Shown: positions 26,283 to 34,756, counted from the first letter of the stretch. The stretch: 64,000 nucleotides of DNA from Bdellovibrio bacteriovorus (GCF_001592745.1 NZ_LUKD01000008.1:1-64000); one strand, 5' to 3'. The notes: a model not told the origin generated them from the letters alone. Program-made: numbers and translations.

Positions 26283-26851
26283 TGATCGAGGTTCAACTTC
26301 TTAAAGCTGTCGAATTTGCCGCCGAGGCGCATGTGGGACACAAGCGCAAATCAAGTGATGAACCTTATATAAATCATTTGATTCGTGTTGCTCATCAAGC
26401 AGCGAAGGCCGGTCTGTCATTAGAGGCAGTCGAAGCCTCTTTACTTCACGACATTCTTGAAGATACCAGTGTTACCGCGGAAGACCTGGAACAGGCGTTT
26501 AGCAAACGGGTGGTAGACCTGGTAGAGCTCATGACTCAGTGGTGGCCCGACGATGCCCCCCAAAATTTGAAACGCACGGAAATTCCAAAGTACTATGCAG
26601 CGATATTAAAAGATCCTGAAGCCATTGCGATCAAACTTTTGGATCGGGCAGACAACTTGCGAGAGATGGCTAGAACAATCGATATTGTACCAAGGTGGGC
26701 GCAACGATATCTCAAAAAATCAGAGATGGAGATGGAGGAGCTGTTAAATCAATCCCAACATCTCTTCGCGGTCGAGGACTGCCGGCGCGCACTTGAAGAG
26801 TTGCGCCGGGCTCTTATGAAACATAAGCCTTCTAGGTCACTGGATGTTTAG
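26282..26851 (+). CDS. small alarmone hydrolase-like HD protein
   Basis: This encodes 189 residues of the RelA/SpoT HD hydrolase domain alone. Motifs: AHVGHKRKSSDEPYINHLIRVA at the N-terminus, SLLHDILEDT with the HD pair near residue 55, and IKLLDRADNLREM near 120. There is no synthetase or TGS/ACT domain, as in small alarmone hydrolases (SAH/MESH1 type), which break down (p)ppGpp with manganese. It is coupled to a basic-protein gene and overlaps the end of the convergent beta-barrel gene by 15 bases. Confidence 0.85.
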   Translation: MIEVQLLKAVEFAAEAHVGHKRKSSDEPYINHLIRVAHQAAKAGLSLEAVEASLLHDILEDTSVTAEDLEQAFSKRVVDLVELMTQWWPDDAPQNLKRTEIPKYYAAILKDPEAIAIKLLDRADNLREMARTIDIVPRWAQRYLKKSEMEMEELLNQSQHLFAVEDCRRALEELRRALMKHKPSRSLDV

Positions 26852-27625
26852 CGGGAACTGGAAATTTAAGCCGATAAATGTTTGAAAGTTGGGAACTCCG
26901 TCACCTTCATGCGCCACCGTCCATTGAGGTTCCGCGAAAAGATTCATATTAATTCCACCTTCAAGTTTCCAGATTTTGCCACCCCCAACACCGACCGGAA
27001 TATAATAGTCACCTGTTTCAAAATTGAAGAACCAAATTCCTGTCGAGCGGGCATAAAATCCTGCGGGAAGGTTGTACATGATCAAAGGTTGAAAGGTTGT
27101 GATGTTTTGAGTGGGCCGGTCTTCATCACCTGCTATGTCGTGTTGATATGTTAGCAGGGCTCCGACAAGTCCCCAGGGTTTTGGACTGATCGCCGTTCCC
27201 GAAAATCCAATTTGCCATTTTCCTGCTCCCGTTTCATCTTCACTCGCCGTCGGAAAAACGAAGTAGGGGCCGATTCCAAGTTGCACGTTCCCTATAGGTC
27301 GAAGCAAAAATATATCGAATATATTTAGATCACCAACGCCAGTGATTTGGTCGCCGTCAATTCCCGGGACACTAAGATAAGGAAGAGACACTCTGGTCAA
27401 TTGGGGCAATCCGCCTATTTTTTGCGGAGTCGAGCCCCTCAGGAAAAACGTGTTTGAAGTTTCGTCGGTTCCGAATATTGATGAAGCTATGTAATCGTGA
27501 AAGTTCAATCCGACAGAAGGTGTTAAGGGGTTGTTAGACTTGTTCATCTCATCGTCTGAAACTTCGGAAAAAGCACGGGGAGCAAATAGAATCATCATCA
27601 CGAAGAAAATCGACTGCAGTTTCAT
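26837..27625 (-). CDS. outer-membrane beta-barrel protein
   Basis: From the ATG at 27625 (GGAG upstream) this encodes 262 residues with a signal peptide ending near RAFSEVS. The mature protein has many alternating amphipathic strands (VQLGIGPYFVFPTA, TTFQPLIMYNLPAGFY, FQTFIGLNFQFPL) and ends in a strand with a terminal aromatic-rich pattern, like MetA-pathway or transporter-type barrels. It may form a channel or act as a porin. A TTG directly before the ATG is less likely. Confidence 0.7.
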   Translation of the reverse strand: MKLQSIFFVMMILFAPRAFSEVSDDEMNKSNNPLTPSVGLNFHDYIASSIFGTDETSNTFFLRGSTPQKIGGLPQLTRVSLPYLSVPGIDGDQITGVGDLNIFDIFLLRPIGNVQLGIGPYFVFPTASEDETGAGKWQIGFSGTAISPKPWGLVGALLTYQHDIAGDEDRPTQNITTFQPLIMYNLPAGFYARSTGIWFFNFETGDYYIPVGVGGGKIWKLEGGINMNLFAEPQWTVAHEGDGVPNFQTFIGLNFQFPLNIQ

Positions 27626-27848
27626 CAAAAACTCCTTTTAAAAATGATACGGATTTTGTTTACGACAAACGAACCGTATTAATGAGCATTGAAGAAAAAC
27701 AGGCGTATGTTGAAATCGCAGTATTTTAATCAAACAAGTTGGACTCAAAGTGACCATTTGCACTAGCATCTGTGCAAATTTTGTGTGGGAGTTTAATAAT
27801 CGAGATCGAGATCAGATCGATTAATAAGAGACAATAACATATAAAGAA

Positions 27849-27875
27849 AAGAAGGGCGCGTAGAGCTCCCTTCTT
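27849..27875. terminator. intrinsic terminator
   Basis: AAGAAGGG (27849-27856) and CCCTTCTT (27868-27875) form an 8-bp stem. On the minus strand it is followed by TTCTTT and serves the gene ending at 27891. Confidence 0.65.
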
Positions 27876-27890
27876 ACTGTTTTAAAATGA

Positions 27891-28358
27891 CTATTTCAAA
27901 ATTAAAGTCGGTTGGGCGCCGTCTGGTGTTGTTAAAATAAAGAAGTCATACTGACCTGTGCTTACAGGAATTGACAAAAGGAATTTCTGTTCTGCCTCTA
28001 ATAAAGCCTGTGTAGCAAATTGCAGTTGAGCTCTGTAAGTATAGGCGTTCAGCTTCCAAAGTCTTGGTTCAGACGCAATAGCAGAGCCTTCACTAACCTG
28101 AGTCAGGCTTGGAGCATAGAATGTGTTGTAGTCTTTAGGAACGCCTTGTCCGTTCAGGCAGTCAGCCTCAACGATGGATATAATGACTTTTGTAATTTGA
28201 GGCCCGCGAATAACCGCTTCAACTGTTGGCAAAATCACTTCTTTACGGTCACCTTGAGAACAGTAGTGTTTTACCTCAGGTGGTGCATCTAAAGAAACAG
28301 AGCGAGCTTCGCTGACACAAGTACCTAGTAAAAGAACAAGAGATAAGATGGAACGCAT
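27891..28358 (-). CDS. small secreted protein of unknown function
   Basis: The ATG at 28358 with AGGAGG upstream gives 155 residues and a signal peptide ending near VSEARSV. The mature protein is beta-rich (VILPTVEAVIRGPQITKVIISIVEADC) with two cysteines that could pair. No family recognised. It faces the next gene (28606) divergently, leaving about 250 bases of promoter region. Confidence 0.65.
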   Translation of the reverse strand: MRSILSLVLLLGTCVSEARSVSLDAPPEVKHYCSQGDRKEVILPTVEAVIRGPQITKVIISIVEADCLNGQGVPKDYNTFYAPSLTQVSEGSAIASEPRLWKLNAYTYRAQLQFATQALLEAEQKFLLSIPVSTGQYDFFILTTPDGAQPTLILK

Positions 28359-28605
28359 TTTAATCCTCCTAAATTTGGATAGGCTCTCATAAAACGGTTT
28401 TTGGTATGTCATAAAGATAAAAACACTTATCTACAAAAATCTTGCGGATCTTTCGTACCCGAATTGTTTAAACATGATGAATTTGAAACGGAAAGAAGCT
28501 TGATTAATGGATGTTCCGGAGCATCCCGCGAATTAAACTGCGATTGGCGTTGACGGAAGGAACTACGAATCGCAAGCTTAAAGAGATTCGTTTTAAGGAG
28601 GCTTC

Positions 28606-28986
28606 ATGAAAAACATTTTGCTCGCCAGCGCAGTCCTGTTTTCAGCTCACTTCGCAAATGCAAAAACTTTGGATCTTCTTTGTAAAAACAGGGAACATCT
28701 TGCTCAAATTAGTTTTGATGCAGAGATCATTCACATGGCCTGCCGTAACGAGGCTCATCCGCATCCGGCGATCTCTTACTCCTTGAACCTTGGAGACGCT
28801 GTGACCTGGTCTCCGGTTCGCACTGTCTTGTTGTGTTCTGAACCTTTGCAAAAGACGATGATGACGTTCCACCGCAGCCCGGAAGAGTCTATTTACGTGG
28901 AAGTTGAGCATGGACTTAAAAGAGCGACAGCTTCATTAAAAGTTCAAGGTCAGCACTACAACATGGAATGCATCTCGACCCTTTAA
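28606..28986 (+). CDS. small secreted protein
   Basis: This encodes 126 residues with a signal ending near HFANAKT; AAGGAGG precedes the ATG. The mature part has four cysteines (LLCKN, MACRN, LLCSE, MECIS) and is beta-rich, likely a small disulfide-bonded periplasmic or surface protein. Stand-alone, with its own terminator. No family recognised. Confidence 0.65.
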   Translation: MKNILLASAVLFSAHFANAKTLDLLCKNREHLAQISFDAEIIHMACRNEAHPHPAISYSLNLGDAVTWSPVRTVLLCSEPLQKTMMTFHRSPEESIYVEVEHGLKRATASLKVQGQHYNMECISTL

Positions 28987-29000
28987 AATTTTTCCACGTT

Positions 29001-29032
29001 ACAGGGACTTCCGAAAGTCCCTGTATTTCTTT
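29001..29032 (+). terminator. intrinsic terminator
   Basis: ACAGGGACTT (29001-29010) and AAGTCCCTGT (29015-29024) form a perfect 10-bp stem with a 4-base loop, followed by ATTTCTTT. Confidence 0.8.
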
Positions 29033-29133
29033 ATAGCTGTTTTTCGCGAAGACGTTTAATCTTTCTAAACAACACTGACTAGACTTCATGAGTTTGTGAT
29101 GCATTCTTTATCACTTCGCTGTATCTCTTCTTT

Positions 29134-29868
29134 ATGCGGTATGTACGTTCTATCTTTTTGTGTTTCGTGGGGCTGGTCTGTTCTGTGGTTTCAAAGGCCG
29201 AATCCATCTCCTTAGTCGCGACGACAGGTTATAAAGATGTTGAGGCTTATAAAGAGGCCGTGGAGTTTGTTGCTGATTCCATCCAAAGCGTGGGAATCAC
29301 CGTCAAGCTCATAGAGCTTCCCAGAAAGCGCAATGCTGCTGAAGTGAATAATGGAACTTTTGACGCTTTACCTATTCGCGGACTAGAAGATGCCCAAGAA
29401 TTTCCCAACGTCATTACCTCAAGTATACCTGTTGCCTTCACCAATTTTCGAATGATGTGGCTTAAAGACAAAACCGTGAACGGTTCGGAGATTCATAAAT
29501 ACTCTGGGGCGATCGTGTTAAACAATGCCACTCTTCAGGCAAGAGTTAAAAAAGTCGGACTTAAGGTCACAGAGGTGAACGTTGGGTACGCTGAACTTTT
29601 AAAGCTCTTGAATTCTAAAAGGGTTGATTACGTCATCATGCCTGAAGAGATTATTGAAAGCCTCAAGGCGGCAAGTCCAAAGCTCGCTGAAGGTGTGCAA
29701 GTCAGTGAGAGCATTTTTGTGCGCACCCCTCTTTATTTTACGATGCACAAAAAACACAAGGATCTGATGGTGAAGATTGAAGAAGGTCTTCGCAAATCTT
29801 TAAAAGGGGATTTATCAAAGTACCCCTTCATACGGCATTCTTTGAATGTAAAGTTAGAGAAAGAATAA
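29134..29868 (+). CDS. periplasmic solute-binding-like protein (family 3 type)
   Basis: This encodes 244 residues with a signal peptide ending near SKAESIS. It follows the two-lobe solute-binding protein layout seen in family-3 (amino-acid type) proteins: ISLVATTGYKD at the start, LIELPRKRNAAEVNNGTFDALPIRG and then LLKLLNSKRVDYVIMPEE. It is likely a receptor or sensor for a small solute. No permease or ATPase gene is adjacent, so it could serve a distant transporter or act alone. Confidence 0.75.
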   Translation: MRYVRSIFLCFVGLVCSVVSKAESISLVATTGYKDVEAYKEAVEFVADSIQSVGITVKLIELPRKRNAAEVNNGTFDALPIRGLEDAQEFPNVITSSIPVAFTNFRMMWLKDKTVNGSEIHKYSGAIVLNNATLQARVKKVGLKVTEVNVGYAELLKLLNSKRVDYVIMPEEIIESLKAASPKLAEGVQVSESIFVRTPLYFTMHKKHKDLMVKIEEGLRKSLKGDLSKYPFIRHSLNVKLEKE

Positions 29869-29884
29869 TCTGCGTCGTCTAGCG

Positions 29885-29916
29885 AAACAAGGACGTCGTT
29901 AGACGTCCTTGTTTTT
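29885..29916. terminator. strong bidirectional terminator
   Basis: AAACAAGGACGTC and GACGTCCTTGTTT (29885-29897 and 29902-29914) form a perfect 13-bp stem with a 4-base loop, flanked by A- and T-rich DNA, between convergent genes. Confidence 0.85.
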
Positions 29917-29917
29917 A

Positions 29918-30172
29918 TTAATCAAAGAGTTCTTCAAAGAAAGATTTTCTTCGTTTATAAGGTTTGTGACCGTAACCAGGGTTTGCATTTGGCATGAAAG
30001 CCTCTTGTGAAGGCTGTGCACGTTTTTCTTCTTCTTCTTGGGATCTATCTAGAATTTTATCAAGCTCGCCTTTATCTAACCAGATACCACGGCATTCAGG
30101 ACAGTAATCGATTTCCACACCTTTTCTTTCACTCATGACCAGATCTTTATCTTTACAGTGAGGGCATTTCAT
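29918..30172 (-). CDS. TFIIB-type zinc-ribbon protein
   Basis: This encodes 84 residues. CPHC at residues 3-6 and CPEC at about 24-27 form a zinc ribbon, followed by RGIWLDKGELDKIL, the zf-TFIIB pattern. The rest is hydrophilic and basic. Such proteins are cytoplasmic and of unknown role. Stand-alone gene, convergent with the solute-binding protein gene. Confidence 0.85.
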   Translation of the reverse strand: MKCPHCKDKDLVMSERKGVEIDYCPECRGIWLDKGELDKILDRSQEEEEKRAQPSQEAFMPNANPGYGHKPYKRRKSFFEELFD

Positions 30173-30429
30173 AACGGACCTCCTTTTCTTTCGATCAGGT
30201 TACCAAAATGCAGTTCATTCAGATAATAGATAATTAATAAGAAAATCTTCGTTTAAATGAATAAGATCGTTGTTATTGTCCTAAGGTGACTTCATTCAGA
30301 TGACATTAGAGGGTGCAAGGAATATAGGAATGCCCATAGTTTAGACACTGCATTTAATATTCGCGTACCATTTTTATCTGCTCGACGAAAAGACGCGCCT
30401 TTCTTGCGATTCCTGTATACATTGCGGGG

Positions 30430-31626
30430 ATGAATAATTTCTCAGAATTCGGTCTATTACCTTCTCTTTTAAAAACTCTTAAAACGCAGCGTATTTTTAC
30501 GCCGACAGAAATTCAGCGCATGGCCATTCCCTTGCTCATGTCGGGTCAATCCGTTGTCGGTGTTTCTGAAACTGGCAGTGGTAAGACACTGACCTATGCT
30601 CTGCCACTTTTAAACATGCTTAAAAAATTGGAAGAGGACGGGGAGCCAGTGAAGGCTGAGGCAGCTCCGCGCGCGCTGGTGATGGTGCCGTCTCGCGACC
30701 TCGGCGAACAGGTGGCCAAGGTCTTTAAGACTTTTACTCATGAAACCCGTCTGCGTGTGCGTCCGGCTTTAGGCGGGATGAGCATGGAACAAACGATTCG
30801 CAACATTAGCGGCTCTTTTGAGATTTTGTTAGCCACCCCGGGACGCTTGATTCAACTGCTGAATAAAAAGCTGATTGATTTATCGGACGTGCGTGTTTTG
30901 GTTTTTGATGAAGCGGATCAGATGTTGGATAAAGGATTTTTGACGGATTCGAACTATATCGTGGATACCTGTCCTCAGGATATTCCATTAGCACTTTTTT
31001 CCGCGACAGTTTCCAAGAATGTTGAAGAGATGATGAACTCGCTTTTTGCTAAGGCGGAGGTCATTCGTAGTGGTGGTAGCGGTAAAACCGCAAAAACTCT
31101 GACGACAAAGAATGAAACCGTGATTGATGGCCTTCGTTGGCCTATCTTTGAAAAGCTTTTAAAGAAGAAAATCGAAGGTGGAACCATTGTCTTTGCGAAC
31201 ACACGTGAGCAATGCGACAAGATCGCCAAAGAAATGACGGATAAAGGCTACAAGTGCCTTCTTTATCGCGGTGAAATGGATAAAAACGAACGTCGAACAA
31301 ATCTTAAAAAATTTCGCAGCGGAGAAGTCGACCTGTTGATTTCGACAGACTTAGCGGCTCGCGGTTTAGATGTACAACACGTCGGCCGAGTTATTAACTA
31401 TCATCTTCCGCAACAACTGGATAACTATCTTCACAGAGCGGGACGCACAGCACGCGCCGGTCGTGAAGGCTTGGTCGTCAATCTTGTCACTGAGCGCGAC
31501 CTCCCATTGATCGCGAAAATCGAAGGCAAAGGCCAAACGGCGAAAGAATTGAAATCTCGCTTTAAGGACAAAGACGGCAAACGCCTACACGTGAAGCGCG
31601 ATGAGAAAGCCGTGAAGAAGAAATAG
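30430..31626 (+). CDS. DEAD-box RNA helicase
   Basis: This encodes 398 residues with all core motifs: Q-motif near 24-31, SETGSGKT (46-53), PSRDLGEQ near 87, ATPGRL (135-140), DEAD (160-163), SAT (191-193), STDLAARGLD near 306 and HRAGRTAR (335-342). It unwinds RNA duplexes with ATP, in ribosome assembly or RNA decay. The C-terminus after residue 360 is Lys-rich, an RNA-binding tail. No operon partner. Confidence 0.95.
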   Translation: MNNFSEFGLLPSLLKTLKTQRIFTPTEIQRMAIPLLMSGQSVVGVSETGSGKTLTYALPLLNMLKKLEEDGEPVKAEAAPRALVMVPSRDLGEQVAKVFKTFTHETRLRVRPALGGMSMEQTIRNISGSFEILLATPGRLIQLLNKKLIDLSDVRVLVFDEADQMLDKGFLTDSNYIVDTCPQDIPLALFSATVSKNVEEMMNSLFAKAEVIRSGGSGKTAKTLTTKNETVIDGLRWPIFEKLLKKKIEGGTIVFANTREQCDKIAKEMTDKGYKCLLYRGEMDKNERRTNLKKFRSGEVDLLISTDLAARGLDVQHVGRVINYHLPQQLDNYLHRAGRTARAGREGLVVNLVTERDLPLIAKIEGKGQTAKELKSRFKDKDGKRLHVKRDEKAVKKK

Positions 31627-31685
31627 AGGATAGAAACTCTCCGCACTTTTGATCGAAGAGTCGAATTCAATCTCTCCGAAATGAA

Positions 31686-31735
31686 AAAAGCCTTTTGAAG
31701 CGAACCACGGTTGTGACCACTATCAAAAGGCTTTC
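31686..31735. terminator. possible terminator with long loop
   Basis: AAAGCCTTTTGA (31686-31697) and TCAAAAGGCTTT (31723-31734) are a 12-bp inverted repeat with a 25-base loop between the convergent helicase and MerR-DnaE genes. The long loop contains its own short dyad. The T-tract is poor. Confidence 0.4.
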
Positions 31736-31759
31736 GAAGCTCTGTGTAAAGCCGGTTCC

Positions 31760-33247
31760 CTAAGCTTTTAAATAAAATTCGTGGGGAGTGGGTTTGTATC
31801 CAAACTCAAACCAAACCAGGCCATGTTCTTTTTCCCAAGCTTCAACTGTCGCAAGGTACTCTTTTGGCCAAAGTCCTTTCAAAATTGCTGTTTGCTTGTA
31901 CTGAAGCCACCCATTCACCGAATGAGCCTTTGAGTAGACGCTCTTGCAAGTTGAAAGTAATAATTTTCTAAGCTCAGTGTTCTCCACCTCTTCAAGAACT
32001 GAAAACTCAGGCGCATTTTCATTTTTAGCGATCGCTCTTTGAATCCTGTTCGCTTCAAGAATTGAAACTCCTGTCGTTCTTGCAAGAATTTTAAGCCAGT
32101 CCTCACGGAATATTAATAAGCCCTTGGTGTCCTTCAGTTCCGGTAAAGAGCTGGGACAATCGCTCGCCCTTCGCTGTGGGTAAGCAAAGAACTCCTCGCG
32201 CATTCCCAGCGACATTAAACAGTCTTGAACCATATAATCCATAGGGCTTTCAAAGCTATTTACTTTAAAGAACTCTTCAAGCTCCTCATTCTTCCATCGA
32301 GATTTTTCACGCCATTCAACAGAACTATTCTGATGTGCGTGGAAATTAGGATTCCAGTCGAGCCAGAAAAGACCTCGCGTACCATTTTTAGGGGCTTGTA
32401 AAATCATCGGGTCATAGTCGGAAAAGGAATTAAACTCCACTTTGCCGATTTGTTTTTCAAGGGATTTAAAAATATCTAAAAGGGGACTTCGAAAGGCGAT
32501 GACCTCGACGCCAGTTTTTTGCGTGAGTTCATCACACATCCGACCAATTTCTTCATGACGAGAATACTCGACATCCAGCCAAACAAATTTAGTGGCACTA
32601 AAAAGCTCGGGCAATAACCCATAGTCCATAGGATTTCTTTTTGAATAACCTTCGGCAAATAAAACTAAACTGCCTGCCGAATTTCCGCGCCCAGGGCCTA
32701 AAAGAATATTTTCTTTTTTTGCGTATTCGATAATCTCGCGAATGCCAGCAATAACTTGCTTTTTCTCATGGGAATAAAGCGAGATCTCTTCACGCACTTG
32801 TAAAAGAGCATGCTCATCAACAACGCCTTTTCTTTTTAGATTGTTCTCGCTGATTTCTAGGATGTTCTCCATAACTTGAGTCCTCTCTGTCTCTGACAAT
32901 TCCTTGTCTTGGTTTAAAGAGGTCAAAATGGATTCCAGGCTTTTTATCTGTTGCTGCATTTGGGCGGCACTTTTGCGACTCTCATAAAGACGCGCTTCTA
33001 GGAGTTCTTGCAGTGATTGCTCGTTAGTTTCGCGCAACAATGTCTTAATTTGCTCAAGCGTAAAACCAAGATGTTTGTAGTGCACAATGCGTTTCGCCGC
33101 CGAGACTTGCTCGGTCGTATACACGCGATAACGGCTTTCACTCCGAGTATGCGGAGATAAAATCCCCTTTTCTTCATAGAGGCGCAAAGCTTTAACCGAA
33201 AGCCCTGTGAGTTCGCCAAATTCGCTGATAGTAAGCCAGTTCTTCAT
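31760..33247 (-). CDS. MerR-family regulator fused to a degenerate DnaE polymerase core
   Basis: This encodes 495 residues from the ATG at 33247 (AGAGG 6 bases upstream; an ATG 3 bases earlier is possible). Residues 4-74 are a MerR winged helix (LTISEFGELTGLSVKALRLY, then the YRVYTTEQV wing); 80-145 a coiled coil. From about 150 it follows the DNA polymerase III alpha core: a helix before LGPGRGNSAGSLV (183-195), then KFVWLDVEY (220-228) in place of the PDFDVDF motif, keeping one catalytic Asp (D225) with Trp223 at the other, then GLFWLDW with D297 in place of the third Asp. Later KDTKGLLIFREDWLKILART and SVYSKAHSVNGWLQYKQT match the late palm region. PHP, fingers-tail and OB domains are absent. 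Function inferred: a regulator whose ligand or DNA end is sensed by a polymerase-like module. Stand-alone gene. Confidence 0.72.
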   Translation of the reverse strand: MKNWLTISEFGELTGLSVKALRLYEEKGILSPHTRSESRYRVYTTEQVSAAKRIVHYKHLGFTLEQIKTLLRETNEQSLQELLEARLYESRKSAAQMQQQIKSLESILTSLNQDKELSETERTQVMENILEISENNLKRKGVVDEHALLQVREEISLYSHEKKQVIAGIREIIEYAKKENILLGPGRGNSAGSLVLFAEGYSKRNPMDYGLLPELFSATKFVWLDVEYSRHEEIGRMCDELTQKTGVEVIAFRSPLLDIFKSLEKQIGKVEFNSFSDYDPMILQAPKNGTRGLFWLDWNPNFHAHQNSSVEWREKSRWKNEELEEFFKVNSFESPMDYMVQDCLMSLGMREEFFAYPQRRASDCPSSLPELKDTKGLLIFREDWLKILARTTGVSILEANRIQRAIAKNENAPEFSVLEEVENTELRKLLLSTCKSVYSKAHSVNGWLQYKQTAILKGLWPKEYLATVEAWEKEHGLVWFEFGYKPTPHEFYLKA

Positions 33248-33325
33248 CATGAACCTCTGATACTAAGGCTCAAGTCCGCCCCAAGGGCAGAGTAAAGTAA
33301 AAAAAAAGGGCGGATAGAACGGGAT

Positions 33326-33398
33326 GGGGCTCGCGCCGTCGTGGCGCTCGGTCCTTCGGACTGCCTTCGGCACCCTCGCGCTAGCATCCTGCTAGGGC
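33326..33398. repeat. 73-bp hairpin-rich repeat, copy 1
   Basis: The element contains four small hairpins in order: GCGCC-gtcgt-GGCGC, GTCC-ttc-GGAC, GCC-ttc-GGC and TAGC-ATCCT-GCTA. A second 73-bp copy lies at 33551. The two agree except for two loop bases and the outer four bases on both sides of the last stem, which change together. It is flanked by GGAT on the left and GATCGAA on the right. Confidence 0.75.
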
Positions 33399-33532
33399 GA
33401 TCGAAGCAACTAAGACCTTCAAAAGAACAAAACCAAATGGGCCCCAGCGCCATAGCGATGGGGTTCAGCAACATTTTTTTAAATTATGGTGAGATGAGAG
33501 AATCGAACGAACAGCCGCGCTGTTTAAAAAAA

Positions 33533-33638
33533 TGGTCGGGGAGATAGGATGGGGCTCGCGCCGTCGTGGCGCTCGGTCCTGCGGACTGCCTCCGGCACCC
33601 TCAAAATAGCATCCTGCTATTTTGATCGAACCTACGAC
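33533..33638 (-). pseudogene. tRNA-Pro 3-prime-end remnant split by the repeat
   Basis: Bases 33533-33550 equal the 3-prime end of the intact tRNA-Pro at 33735-33752, and 33626-33638 continue it (TCGAACCTACGAC, its T-arm). The 73-bp repeat lies between them with GAT at both junctions. The remainder of the tRNA is absent. A weaker tRNA-like 3-prime pattern (TGGT then GAATCGAAC) occurs at about 33487-33506. Confidence 0.7.
33551..33623. repeat. 73-bp hairpin-rich repeat, copy 2
   Basis: The same element as 33326-33398, with loop changes TTC to TGC and TTC to TCC, and the last hairpin AAAATAGC-ATCCT-GCTATTTT instead of GCGCTAGC-ATCCT-GCTAGGGC. Both arms changed so that pairing is kept (perfect here, one mismatch in copy 1). 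That supports selection on, or a copying mechanism for, the hairpin. It sits inside a tRNA-Pro remnant. Confidence 0.75.
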
Positions 33639-33685
33639 AGCTTGACCGATAAATTCGAAGCCTATCGCTTCCAGATCACAAAAAC

Positions 33686-33726
33686 AAAAAAGCCGACTGG
33701 CATCTTTGATGCCACTCGGCTTTTTT
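33686..33726. terminator. terminator of tRNA-Pro
   Basis: A 19-bp stem with one mismatch (AAAAAAGCCGAC... at 33686-33704 and GATGCCACTCGGCTTTTTT at 33708-33726), 3-base loop, lies 9 bases after the tRNA 3-prime end on the minus strand and is followed by a T-tract there. Confidence 0.85.
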
Positions 33727-33734
33727 GAAAAAGT

Positions 33735-33811
<77 letters not shown>

Positions 33812-33893
33812 ACGAGGAGTGGACAATAAATAATTATTGGCCCTGTTGTCAAATCACTAGATAGTAACGCACGACATTGCTATTCTTTTTTTC

Positions 33894-34556
33894 ATGGAAA
33901 ACTTCATAAACTCGCTTCCCAAACCTGTTCTCGCATTTTTAGCCATATTAATAGGCATCGGCGTCTTCATGCTGGTCAGCCCGCCGCACACGGTTTGTGA
34001 TTCCCAGCAGACGACTTTTCAAGAGTTGCAGAAGGGGAATATCTTCCCAACAGAGATTAAGAAGAACAAAATTCCTCCTACAATTGTTCGCGCTAAAGAG
34101 GCTTGTCAGCTCGGAAACAGCGCGGGTTCCTGCTATGAGTACTTCATGGTGCTGAAAAATGTGGCAGATGGTATCGGGAAGGCTTCTAGCGAATGCACGA
34201 CGCAGTTATTTAACGTGACCGAAGTGCGCTCGGCGATGAATGACGGGATTGAGTTGATGGCGCGTTTGGCCTGGGGGATTAAGCCGCCCGAGCCAGGGAT
34301 TGAAAGATTTGGTTGGATGCAAGAAGCCGACATCGCGATCTTCTGCCGTCTGAAGAACATCTACATTCGCGCCAACGGCGAAGAAGCGTGGGTGAATTTG
34401 CGTAAAAAAATATATGAAAAACTGCCGGGGGAGGAAGTGCCTCCACCGACAGATCCTACTCAGGTAGCGGTCGAACCTCGTAAGGCGACGCTGATGTTGA
34501 ATGAGCAGGATATTTTCAATCGAAGTTTGTTCTCGGTTCGTTGCGAAGCTTTCTAG
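33894..34556 (+). CDS. single-span membrane-anchored protein of unknown function
   Basis: This encodes 220 residues with one transmembrane helix at about 11-29 (VLAFLAILIGIGVFMLVSP) and a periplasmic or cytoplasmic soluble part containing six cysteines, several close together (CQLGNSAGSCYEYF). A Pro-rich segment near 175 precedes the end. No family recognised. The CDS stop overlaps the convergent small gene by 4 bases. Confidence 0.65.
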   Translation: MENFINSLPKPVLAFLAILIGIGVFMLVSPPHTVCDSQQTTFQELQKGNIFPTEIKKNKIPPTIVRAKEACQLGNSAGSCYEYFMVLKNVADGIGKASSECTTQLFNVTEVRSAMNDGIELMARLAWGIKPPEPGIERFGWMQEADIAIFCRLKNIYIRANGEEAWVNLRKKIYEKLPGEEVPPPTDPTQVAVEPRKATLMLNEQDIFNRSLFSVRCEAF

Positions 34557-34756
34557 AGAGAATACACCTCCAAAGATTTCCACTGCGGCTTGCGGTTGCG
34601 ATACTCAAGCCGTCCGTACAAAGCGAATGTTTCGTCATTGCGATTTTGAACCAGGAAGTTCAAAGCCTGCAGGCGAGAGATGTTCCATTCCGCAGGGTTC
34701 AGGCCGAAGTTTTTAAGCTGATTGCGAAGAAGTTCTAAAGTCATTTCGTTTTTCAT
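34553..34756 (-). CDS. small hypothetical protein
   Basis: The ATG at 34756 with AAGGA upstream gives 67 residues; the longer frame lacks a ribosome binding site. The product starts KNEMTLELLRNQLKNFGLNPAEW and is helical and soluble. Unknown function. It shares a leader hairpin type with the gene at 19044. Confidence 0.5.
   Translation of the reverse strand: MKNEMTLELLRNQLKNFGLNPAEWNISRLQALNFLVQNRNDETFALYGRLEYRNRKPQWKSLEVYSL

Noticed and set aside
33251-33325. MerR-type operator upstream of the fusion gene
   Set aside because: No convincing dyad with 19-20 bp promoter spacing was found; only a 7-bp TCCGCCC/GGGCGGA repeat at 33276-33282 and 33308-33314.
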